Position numbers and translations under genes: made by a program. Shown piece after piece: positions 45,374 to 55,285 of a DNA stretch of 64,000 nucleotides (its first letter is position 1; the number at the start of each line of letters is the position of its first letter). The DNA comes from Cladosporium sp. IMV 00045. Taxonomy: Eukaryota > Ascomycota > Dothideomycetes > Cladosporiales > Cladosporiaceae. The stretch covers positions 1 through 64,000 of the forward strand of contig MSJI02000937.1 in assembly GCA_001931905.2 (NCBI GenBank), in the 5' to 3' direction. The notes beneath the pieces were generated by a model. That model was not told the origin of the DNA. It did no database searches and worked only from the letters and a program-made list of their open reading frames with translations.

Positions 45374-46786
45374 ATGGTGCGTTTCCACGGCGTTGGACGG
45401 CGTTGCGTTTTGGCTTCCCAAGCCCGGCCATGTAGAAGTCAAACCCGCCGTCGACTTTCACCCCTCACCATACGGAATCGAGCGTATTCGCAAACATCAG
45501 AGACTAAAGCAGATCCTGGTGCGCTCAATAGCGTCCGCGTTCTGGACTTTTCTCGAATCTTAGCCGGACCATTTTGCAGGTAAGACATTGCGATTCGCAT
45601 CAATCGAATTGAAAGAATACTCAGTCATGCCAGTCAAATCCTCGCAGACTACGGCGCGGACGTCATCAAAGTCGAGCAACCGCAACAAGGCGACGAGACG
45701 CGCTCATGGCAGGGCAAAGGCGAAGTCGACTACTGGAAAGACGGCACCGGGCCCATCAGCTTTTACTTCGCGTCCGTCAATCGCAACAAGCGGAGCTTGA
45801 CCCTCGATTTGAAGAAGCAAGAAGCCCTGGAAGTCGTCTACGAGCTGGCGAAGACGTCAGACGTCGTTCTGGAGAATTTCGTCCCTGGTGGTGCTGACAG
45901 TTTGGGCGTGGGCTATGAGAAACTGTCGTCGATCAACCCGCGTCTGATCTACGCGTCGATTTCGGGCTATGGTTCTTCGGGCCCTTACAGTAAACGAGCA
46001 GGCTACGATGCCATCGCCGCTGCGGAAGGGGGTCTGATGCACATCACCGGTCATGCAGACGGTGGGCCGGTGCGGCCTGGGCTGGGAATGACTGATATGG
46101 CGACGGGTTTGTACACGCACGGCGCGATTGTGTCTGCGCTCTATAGTCGCGACCGCACGGGGAAAGGCCAGCATATCTCGTCCTCGCTCTTCGAGACGCA
46201 GATAAGTCTCTTGATCAATGTTGGAGCGAATTGGCTTAACAGAGGTGTTGAAGGACGGCGGTATGGTGCTGCTCACCCGAGTATCGTGCCTTATAATACT
46301 TGGAAGTGCAGAGATGGTTTGTGGCTGACTGTTGCTGCGAACAACGATCGCCAGTTTCGCATTCTTTGTGAGAGGATCGGCCGTCCAGATTTGCCTAGCG
46401 ATGATCGCTTCGCGACGAATGCCCTGAGAGTAGAGCATAGGATTTTGATGGATGAGATTTTCGATGGAGCTTTCGCGTCGAAGTCTTGTGAGGAGTGGTT
46501 GCGTGTTCTCGACGGCTCCGGTCTTGCTCATGGGCCCGTCAACACTATTCAGAAGGCTTTCGAACATCCTCAAACTCAGGCGAGGAAGATGGTCCAGTTG
46601 ATTGAATGGGATGCAATCCAATCAGGTGAATGGCAGAGTATTGGTCCGCCGGTGAAGTTTGAGAAGACCAGGGCAAAAATCAGTTCAAGGCCGCCTCTTC
46701 TTGGTGAGCATACTGAAGAAGTGCTCTCGGATCTGGGTTATGACAAAGATGATATAGAGAGCCTCCGACAAAAACATATTGTCTGA
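45374..46786 (+). CDS. Family III (CaiB/BaiF) CoA-transferase
   Basis: Two exons, 45374-45579 and 45625-46786, 455 residues. The intron is only 45 bp (GTAAGA...CTCAG), but splicing restores [33 protein letters not shown], the diagnostic N-terminal motif. Also visible are DETRSWQ, SVNRNKRSLTLDL, NFVPGGADSLGVGYE, SGYGSSGPYSKRAGYD and LGMTDMATG, where the Asp near 226 is the conserved one that forms the acyl-anhydride. The C-terminus has PPLLGEHTEEVL, typical of the family. The N-terminal ~45 residues are Arg-rich and may target mitochondria. The closest relatives I recall are SUGCT-like succinate/glutarate CoA-transferases, so activating a dicarboxylic acid is an inference. Its neighbour can oxidise the resulting acyl-CoA. 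Confidence 0.92.
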
Positions 46787-48046
46787 TGGAGGGCATGCGA
46801 TGATTGTTCGCGTTTCCCAGGTTCGCGATCGTTCTCTCCTTTTACTGAAAAGCCTGATCGCCGCACAGCGACAGACTGTCGCTGCCAACACAACCGAAGA
46901 CCTTCTGTAAACATCGCCAATCTGTCTGCACTATCGAAGAGCACAAACGTTCTACTCGTGCCATAATAATCAGCATGCAGTCCTACCTTCGTGCCGAATT
47001 CAGTGTATCCATAATCCAACTCAAGTCACGTTGTGATTGGAGCGCGGGGGAGACGGAACAGCGTCCAAACTATACACCGACACTTGCCAAGGGCATCCTG
47101 GCGCATGCAATGTCGTGCCGCGGCGGAGTCGGTATCGGTGTGAGGAACAGCGCACACGCACACACCAAAGCTAGCGACATTGTGTGAGGATGCCTTCTCT
47201 TGAATGAAGAAGCTTGTTGTTTTTCGTAAATTCCCATGTTTGCACTCCCCGTCGTGCCTGTATCAGAGTGAAACGTGATTACGTTGGTTGTGAACCGCCA
47301 ATCCGTCTTTAAGATTGCCTTCTTGATGTCATGTTCCATGTCATCTCAGCCTAGTGCCTTTGGTGCCGGTAGATCAAGTGGGCGAGTGGAGAGCAAAAGC
47401 TCCGGGACTAAAAGTGTATCGTGAAGTTCGCGATGAATGTTGTGTGTCGTATACACCGCGAATTGAGCGTTGTTATTGGATTGCCGCGGTCTGGTCGTTC
47501 CTTCGATTGTTTTGTTACCTTGTCAACATGCACCCCTGCCCAATGTAGATCATCGTTATCACCGGAAATGAGATATTGATCGTCCGAGCCGGGTTGATGC
47601 TGTGCGATCGTCCAGCCCGCCCCGGGGCGGAAACAGGTCCTAAGGCCAAAACACTTGCATTCGTACCAAACAACCAGATAATTCTTGATCTATTTTCGTA
47701 TGCTAGAAAGATCGTACCGGTGTTTCCGCGTTCCTTCGAACCAAACACCTGCCGTGTTTATGTTCGACAAGTGCTTCACTCGCAAATACGAGACCGCCAT
47801 AATGAAACTAGTGTAAAACGGCTAAGGCCTGCCATGTGCTGCTACCCACATTTCTGTCACCGGTATCCGAACGCTATTCCGCCAAGGGCCTAGGTATCTT
47901 GCGCCTGTAACCTGTAGCTTGTCTCGTTCTCGCACGATCGCTTCCTCTCCTCAAGTGTGCGCGGAAGCATCCTTGCCTTCGCAAAGCCTTCTCGTCAGCC
48001 CTCCCGAGCTATTGCCTTTGATGTGTCTGTCATAGCGCGGTTGCCC
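46787..48046. other. Intergenic, no gene recognised
   Basis: About 1.26 kb. Only short frames; none with motif. It holds the 3' end of the CoA-transferase transcript and the upstream region of the following gene. Confidence 0.55.
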
Positions 48047-51000
48047 ATGGCGGCAGGAGAGGACGATCTTGCCCTCGAGAAGCGACATCTGAGAGACATG
48101 CGCCTTCCGCCCACGCCACCAGAGGACTATAGCGATGAGCACAAGATTGAACGCAAGACACCCCCGATGCAGGACTCCCAGCAGTTGCTGACGCCGGACG
48201 TCACGCCGCCGGGAATGGACCTGCAACCCCCAAGGCCATTACTGTGCCATGAGGACAGTTCGAGAGCGAATTCCTTCCGAACCGCAAGGGAAGAGCCTTC
48301 GAATGAGTTCTTGACTCTGGCGTATGATGCGGACAGCCAGGTCGCAGAGGATACAGAGAGCGAGGACGACTTTGCGGTGGAGGACGAGGAAGATGAACCC
48401 TTGGAGGATGCGCCGTGGCTTGATATCCCGGGAGCTTTTCGCGACACGCCCAGTAACGCGTCCAGCAGGAGCGATGCGAAGTCGAGCACGCGTGTAGACC
48501 TGTTGAGTACGCCGAGCACTGGTTCTAGCCACAAAGCTGTACGGCCAAAGCAGTATCTGGACACCGAGAGCCCGCTGAGCACCAGCTCCAGTCGCGATAT
48601 TGTGCGGCCAAAGAGCTACCATCACGACGCCGAGAGCCCTTCAGAGCGATATAGAACCTTCGGAGAAAATCATTATGATCATCGCGACGAAACTGATTCG
48701 GATGCGGAGAGTGAAACGAGTTCCGAAAGAGAGTATGAGGAAGCAGAGATATCTCAGTTGGATGAAAGTGCGGGATATGACGGAGGAGAAGAAGAGCTGC
48801 CTCAGGAGCATCATGATTCGAATCATGAGAATGGACAAGACTGGGAAAAGCATGTGTCGTATGTGACGGCAGACGGAGACCACGACGAGAAGGATGCCGA
48901 GGTCGATTCTTTGGAAGAGAGCTCTTCTTCTACGCATGACAGTTCGTCTTCCAGTTCTCGTTCTCGGTCTCGGTTGAGCGGCCATGGCAGAAGAGTCGAG
49001 AACAATGGCTCCCAGCAGATTGAACGTCCCAGGGGAATCAACAATCCAGCATTCAAGGCATTGGGCAACTCCAATGTCGCCGAGCAAGGGCTCCTGAAGC
49101 GAGGGTCGGACGAGAGCAGTAATATGCGTAGCAATGGCACACCATCGCCCAGTATAGGCGTGCAACGGCGGAGACAACGGGCGATCGAGAAGACGGCCTC
49201 AAAGTTGGAAGGCACGAAGCCAGGGGCACGTGAGGCTCGCAAAGACAATTCCACTCATCTTCCCCAGCGAGCTTTACCTTCACCCGACATCCCTGCTGAA
49301 TTCCTGGCCGCACCACCACGCGACTCCAACGATCTGGTGTACAAACACATACAACAGGCCAACATGGATCGCTTCGAGGCGCAGAACAGCGCATATCCTG
49401 GGGATTCTGCGGTCATCCCCACCGACACGGCGCGCAATCGACATCTGCGCCATGTCACAAAGCGCTCGTCGCTGCGCAGTATGAGTGAAAGTAGCTCGCA
49501 TATTCCCAGCACTGGATCGAGACGCGAGCACTCACTACGCCACAAGAAGGCATTCACACCTCAGTCTCTCACATCTCAGTCCCTCACACCTCAGAAGCCT
49601 TCCCTGGCAGACAGCCCGGAAATCCGCCAGAAGCCGCGCTCGGCATCCGGGTCGCATTCTCTTCGCCACGAGAAGCGTCCTCTCAGTGGCGCAGGACGTC
49701 CATTGCACTCCAATGAAGCTTCACCTGCAGTCTCGCACGCCACAGATTCTCCCAAGGAATCACGTGGCTTGCCATTTTCAAACCATGAGGCACCACATTT
49801 CAGGCACTCTTCACTGCCCGTTCGCCTAAATCCAAACAACACGGATCCATCATCTCCCCACAGCACGAAGACTGAAAGATCTCGTGCCCGCCCTCTCCGT
49901 CGTTCTTCCAAAGAATACAGACTGGAGAACAAGCCTGCCGCGCTCGAGCACCACTCCGAGCATAATGAGCATAGAGACCCTACCACCATTGTCGAGACTA
50001 CCACGTATGTTGCGCCCCAGTTGCAGAGCCTGGCTGTTCACGACCGCAACAGGAGCCAAGGAACTCCAATGTCAGCAAGTGCCAACTCAGACCGCACCGA
50101 AATGGAAGTTTGCGAGGCGCAGAACGTGACTCTCTACCCACATAGCAACGACAGCCTACTTCTCGTTGAACACGGCTCTAAGCCAGAGACTAAGACCAAG
50201 GGCCACACCGGCGCTCCTGTTACCCCCAAAAACAGCACTAGACAGCGTTCAAAACGCGATGACAATAAGCATGCTGCACCGCAGCCCGCCAAGACACCAG
50301 AGCAGTTGCCGCCAGGCATCGCGGTCAACGGGAAAAGCATACATACCGTCGAAAGCCCTCTCACTAACCCAAGAGAGGCACCTGTCCCTCCAGTAATCAA
50401 CTTTATTCCGCCGACTCCTGCACACGAAGACGAGATTGATTCTGATGGTGAGGAAGAACCTCCGAACACTCCCCAGAGGCGCGCATCTTTGGCGAAGCGC
50501 GCGAGACGCTACAGTGAGGTGATGGTGCGCCCTTTGTTCGGACGCACTTTGGTCACCCGCAGTCACCAAATCCACCCATCTCCGACCATGGCCGAAAAGC
50601 GCGATGAGAAACTCCACCCAAACTGGGTGCCCAACAGTTTCTGGGAAGACGATGATGACTACGACGATTACTTTGACCCCGATGAGCCCGTTGAGCCCCT
50701 CCCTGCCGGTGGCGACACTTCTGACCACCCGCGCTCCAAATTCCCACGCAAAATGAGCGTTCGCATGCCCGGTTTCCGCGGTAGCGGGGGCTTCTTGCTT
50801 GGGAACAGCCTGGGAGTGGACAGGCACGGAACGAACAAGCGCAGACACCACGTCGAATTACCCGAGAGGACCAGCCCGGCACCGAACATGTCAGTCCGGC
50901 GTGTCTCGTCGCTGGATTCGGTCAATACGAAGGCATCGGCTGACGGCAGGATTTTTGTCATCCCGGGCACTCACACTAGGCTTCAATACGTCGGCTTCAA

Positions 51001-51115
51001 GCCGATCAAAGACAAAATGAGGAAGCTGCGCGAGTCGAAAGAAGATGCAGCAAGAGAGAAGAGGAGGGCTGAGCTCAAAGACCAGATCGGCATGCGTATC
51101 GTTCACGACGCTTGA
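48047..51115 (+). CDS. Large, mostly disordered protein of unknown function
   Basis: Single exon of 1022 residues from the ATG at 48047 (MAAGEDDLALEKRHLRDM); an upstream in-frame ATG at 47957 would add 30 residues, but the later one begins the conserved-looking acidic sequence. Most of it is Ser, Glu, Asp, Pro, Arg and His with acidic blocks (EDEEDEPLEDAPWLDIPG) and Ser/Arg runs. An ordered-looking C-terminus begins near FWEDDDDYDDYFDPDEPVEP, continues MSVRMPGFRGSGGFLLGN, and ends with a charged helix KDKMRKLRESKEDAAREKRRAELKDQ. No domain is recognised. Start context, length and no stop codons in >3 kb argue for a real gene. The function is unknown. Confidence 0.85.
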   Translation: MAAGEDDLALEKRHLRDMRLPPTPPEDYSDEHKIERKTPPMQDSQQLLTPDVTPPGMDLQPPRPLLCHEDSSRANSFRTAREEPSNEFLTLAYDADSQVAEDTESEDDFAVEDEEDEPLEDAPWLDIPGAFRDTPSNASSRSDAKSSTRVDLLSTPSTGSSHKAVRPKQYLDTESPLSTSSSRDIVRPKSYHHDAESPSERYRTFGENHYDHRDETDSDAESETSSEREYEEAEISQLDESAGYDGGEEELPQEHHDSNHENGQDWEKHVSYVTADGDHDEKDAEVDSLEESSSSTHDSSSSSSRSRSRLSGHGRRVENNGSQQIERPRGINNPAFKALGNSNVAEQGLLKRGSDESSNMRSNGTPSPSIGVQRRRQRAIEKTASKLEGTKPGAREARKDNSTHLPQRALPSPDIPAEFLAAPPRDSNDLVYKHIQQANMDRFEAQNSAYPGDSAVIPTDTARNRHLRHVTKRSSLRSMSESSSHIPSTGSRREHSLRHKKAFTPQSLTSQSLTPQKPSLADSPEIRQKPRSASGSHSLRHEKRPLSGAGRPLHSNEASPAVSHATDSPKESRGLPFSNHEAPHFRHSSLPVRLNPNNTDPSSPHSTKTERSRARPLRRSSKEYRLENKPAALEHHSEHNEHRDPTTIVETTTYVAPQLQSLAVHDRNRSQGTPMSASANSDRTEMEVCEAQNVTLYPHSNDSLLLVEHGSKPETKTKGHTGAPVTPKNSTRQRSKRDDNKHAAPQPAKTPEQLPPGIAVNGKSIHTVESPLTNPREAPVPPVINFIPPTPAHEDEIDSDGEEEPPNTPQRRASLAKRARRYSEVMVRPLFGRTLVTRSHQIHPSPTMAEKRDEKLHPNWVPNSFWEDDDDYDDYFDPDEPVEPLPAGGDTSDHPRSKFPRKMSVRMPGFRGSGGFLLGNSLGVDRHGTNKRRHHVELPERTSPAPNMSVRRVSSLDSVNTKASADGRIFVIPGTHTRLQYVGFKPIKDKMRKLRESKEDAAREKRRAELKDQIGMRIVHDA

Positions 51116-51600
51116 GCGAGCGCTGCAGACTTGCAGTTGACAAAGGGAGCTGCTTGAATCCCACTCCCACGCTGGCACGAAGAAGAGACTACACCAATGC
51201 TTGCACGAAAGACACGGCTTCACGATCGATAGAAAGAAGAGGCGAACCCACCGGTCAAGCCGGCAAAAGACGGCTATTGAATTCATGCCACGGCCGCACG
51301 AACAAAAGACAAGAACAAAATTAGCATCACGTCCCCCATACACTGGCCCGAGGGACCAATTCGGGCAACCGAATCAACGAAATGAATTAACGATGAACGA
51401 ACGAACCGCACGGAGAGACTGAGTTCAGCCTGGTCATCACGAAAGAAACAAAAAAGGGGATCAATGATTTGATGAAATTCTCTTGCATGCGAAGCGAGCG
51501 ATGGTTTTTTTTTCTGGATAGCGCTTCGCAACAACACGACTTTGAAATTCTTGCACTGCACTTTGAAAAGACAAATGATCATGATGATGCTTTTAATGGT
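51116..51600. other. Convergent 3' spacer
   Basis: About 485 bp between the stop of the large unknown protein and the stop of the methyltransferase gene on the other strand. No gene seen; contains poly-A/T runs. Confidence 0.55.
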
Positions 51601-53105
51601 TTAGACTCCAATCCCGTTCATGCTTGGTGAAATGAATCGTCTGATGTCGTTTCCCTGGTGTTTGTGTCGACAGTTTCGCGAGGTAAGGCTGTTTGGTGAG
51701 TACTGATCGTTCAGCACTTGGCCCATCGGGCACTGCTTCTTTCTCCACCGTGACCGCGAATGCAAAAAAGGCATGATGATCAAGGCTTCCTGGCATAAAC
51801 CACTCGTCTTTTCAAGACTGTCAGTCCAGTTTGGCAAGTCACTTGATGGCATCCAAATCACATACACTTCTTGGTAGACCTGCGAATTGCTGTTCTGCAG
51901 CATGCTCCGTATGCTTGACAGCCACGACCGTATTTGCTCGCGCGACTCCTGCACCGCTCGTCAATAACGAAGGCAAGGCGGACGAACCGAGACGCGCCGC
52001 AAGACATCGACTCACCGGAAAGCATTTCTCGTATTCATCCAGAACCCAGTCCTCGATTCCCTCGTTCCTGCAAGAACCGTTAATGACAATCCTCTCTCAC
52101 AGACCAAAGGACAAAATAAAAAACGACATCACATACCAACGCCCCAAATTCCACCTCCCAACCTCACTCGCACCCCCAACAGGCCACCTAAACCTCCTCT
52201 CCCCAACGTCCACAAACCCCGCCTCGCGCATCAAACCCGCCATATTCTCCGCGACCTCCCACGTCCTGCCCGTGCCGGAGCCGTACTCGACCGCGCGCCG
52301 CGACCAGGCGGGCGAGAAGAGCGTGCCATCCGGGTTGCGCAAGTGCACGCTCCATTCCAGCTGCTCGAGCCAGCCGCCGCGTTTGAGCAGGGCGAGGGTG
52401 GATGCGTACCAGGAGCGCCAGGAGGGGACGGTCAGGTGGCCGGAGAGGCCGCGGATGTGGATTAGGTCGTAGCCCGGGGTGGGGAGGGTTTTGGTATCGG
52501 GGAGGTGGTGGAGGTTGGGGAGGGAGGGGGTGGGTTGTTGGTGCGGTGGTGGGTGGGTGAGGATGATTTGGGATTGGGGGTTTGAGCGGGCGAAATCGCT
52601 GGTTGGGAAGGGAGTGTTAGTAGCTGAGAGCCTGGAAGTCGAGGTGGAAGTGGCCGGCTGTGAAACTCACTGAGCCCATACGCCTGTTCCGAGACCTGGA
52701 GAAGGAGGTCAGTACTGTACGGCTGGTTGATCATGCGGGAAAAAAAAACGGGCTTCTCACCAATGTCCAGAACAGTCTTTGGGTTCTTGACAGGAGCAAG
52801 GTATAGCGAACCTTGCAACGTCAACTCGCATAGCTTGTGTCTGCTGAATGTCAGTCGTAGGGACCGGCTCCCAGTCTGTCGGGAAAGACGACTTACACAG
52901 TACCCTCGTCTTGGGATTGTGGCGCTTGACCCCAGTAGTCTAAAATCCAAATGTTAGACGGACACTTTTCTCCATCTCGATCGAACATCTCCATACTCAC
53001 GGGAAGGTATGAACGACCCTTTACTGCTAGTCTGCAGGCGTACGAAGAGTCAGATGTGCCATGCCATGATGGGATCTCGGCACTCTCGCTACGTACGTGT
53101 GACAT
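51601..53105 (-). CDS. LaeA-like SAM-dependent methyltransferase
   Basis: Eight exons on the minus strand: 53105-53097, 53031-53001, 52939-52897, 52840-52761, 52695-52671, 52598-52137, 52067-52016 and 51948-51601, 349 residues, total coding length 1050 bases with every junction in frame. Spliced residues 1-20 read MSHTSSKGSFIPSHYWGQAP. SAM motif I is VLDIGLGTGVWA (51-62). Next come DLIHIRGLSGHLTVPSW (107-123) and LLKRGGWLEQLEWS (133-146), the post-motif and product-release region typical of fungal LaeA/UMTA-type enzymes, then WNEGIEDWVLDEYEKCFP. The C-terminal stretch after VYVIW is about 80 residues longer than expected for the family, so the 3' end may be a read-through model. Substrate unknown; many relatives regulate or modify secondary metabolites. 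Confidence 0.85.
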
Positions 53106-54929
53106 TATGTTTCTTCTCACTTCGTTCCGTCAGAGCTCGCTCTCTTTCACTCAAAGCATCGACGTCGAGGCAGCCACTCCGACTACGTATATACTTAATC
53201 TTTCAAGCACATGCTAGCGAGTGAGCCATAGTCGGTTTAGTAACGAGGAAAGGGCGCCAGGGAACCAGGACGGGCCCGACACCAGAAGACGCGGGCGGCT
53301 GCAGGAAGCATGCAGTGTTACGACTCAAGGCAATGCGATCTGTTCGACTGGAACGTGCTTTCTCCAGTATGGTGGGTTCGGTGAGCCGATGATTTGGTAC
53401 ACGGCTCTAGAGTAATTTACTGTATTATCAGGAGGCATCCTACATATGTGTACATCAGCGATTAAGACAAAACATGCCCGTATGTTCGGTTGGATATCTT
53501 TCTCGAGCCCTGCCAACCAAGCAATCGATCCCGTCCAGAGCTCGGCCAAACACACCAAACCCGCCAACTCGGCGGCTACATAAAAAAGCCCATCCGGCAA
53601 GATGCACGTCGCCCAGCCCTCCGAACCGACGACGCGGCACCTATCAAAGCGCGAACGACCAAATGCAAGAAGACTGCAGCTCGACAGAAACAAGTTACGC
53701 AACGCAGCAGGCAAAGCTACCCATCCCGACGGTCCCCGCCCGGCGACTTGGTAACAACGCACCGGCAGGGTGTCGTGCATGACGGGCGGAGCAACTAACG
53801 CATGCATGCCTGCCCCTCCTTCTTTGTGCTCGTCTGGGATCCTTTGACATGTTCCCACTTCCAGCACAGTGGTAGTGACAGGTTCTGGGTGCTGAGCGTG
53901 CCGGCCGATTGGGGCTCGCTGGGCTACTACTCACTACCAAGCCAACCTATACTGTACTTTCCCGCGCGGTCGGAAATGGGCGATATCCGACAAGGCGGGT
54001 TTGGGCTTCCATATGTGTGCGTTTTTGTCATGACTTTGGCTGGAATGCATCAAAGCGTCCAGTGCAGATGTCAAGCCCTCCTCTGACGACTTGCCGATAG
54101 GCAACGATAATCCCATGTCGTCCACCGACCACACGCCAGAAAGAAAGCACCTCCTCCCTCTCTCATCAACATAGTGCGTTCGCGCTACGCACACGTCTCC
54201 GCCCATAGGCATGCACGCCCATATCCGTGCTACCCTAGTAGATAACACGACAACCCTTGCCCCATCCTCCTTTCCCTCTTGGGCTCAGGATCTGCGGCAC
54301 AGAAGGCGAGCAGCGAGAGAGGGCTAAGAGCTAAGGAAAAAGCGCCTTTATGCACGCGTGAGGCGACGTGGTGTCGGGAGGGGTTCAGCGAACATGAAGC
54401 CGACTTGCCGGCCTCTGCCAGCTTCTCGGAAGAAGATCAGACAGCTGGAGCTGATGGCTGTACGTTAGTTAATTGACGAGTCCTCGCTCAACGTCCCGTC
54501 CACTGGCAAAAGATCCATCCACGTAATTCACGCATGCATGCGCATGCATACCCGCCTACCTGCTGGCAGCTGCAATGGAGGAACTCTAGAACAGAACATC
54601 CCTCGCTTGAGCCGAGGAGCCCTGGGACCCCGTAATAACGACGACCCGTTCCATGCAACAATAACTTCCGATAGCACATTCCCGGTTCCGCAGCAAACCA
54701 AAGTCCCGTACATAGCACAGCATCCACAATAACAGACATGCCTCTCCGGTCCCAGAGAAACCAGAGCAATACGTGCGAACCCTTCACCTCAGCATCCACA
54801 CCGCCTCCTTGTTGGATTCGTTCGTCGACGATTGACCTTCACACCATAAAGCACAACACGAGAACAGAGCAAAGCAGTAAAGCGACATGTGAGCTTTGAA
54901 GTTTCGAGAGGAAAAGGTAAGTAATAATG

Positions 54930-54967
<38 letters not shown>

Positions 54968-55285
54968 AGTCAGCAGTAGCAGTAGCGGTAGCAATAGCAA
55001 AAATGCATAGCATACAAAATAAGAAAAGATTTGCTTTTTTGTCCTCCTTTCCCATTTCGAATTCTTCGAATCCCTTTTCGCGCCATGTCCATGTCCATTT
55101 TCACTCTTCACCTTCACAGCATCAAATGCCTCGTACCTGCCGTCGCCTGCTTCTCTTGCGCATCAGACTTTTGGATTTCGTGCATCTACGCTACGCATGT
55201 GCAATGCACAAGCTAGCGGTGCGGGAGAGCAAGATGAGAAAATCGAAGAAGAAACTCATCTATGAACGATGATCCTCCAGAAAAA
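53106..55285. other. Gene-poor stretch between divergent/convergent neighbours
   Basis: About 2.2 kb between the methyltransferase start and the ABC transporter stop. Frames up to 180 codons (53867-53325 minus) have no motif. It contains the (TAA)n microsatellite listed separately. Confidence 0.55.
54931..54964. repeat. (TAA)11 microsatellite
   Basis: A run of about eleven TAA units, with an interrupted TAATAATGA just before it. Likely polymorphic between strains. Confidence 0.9.
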
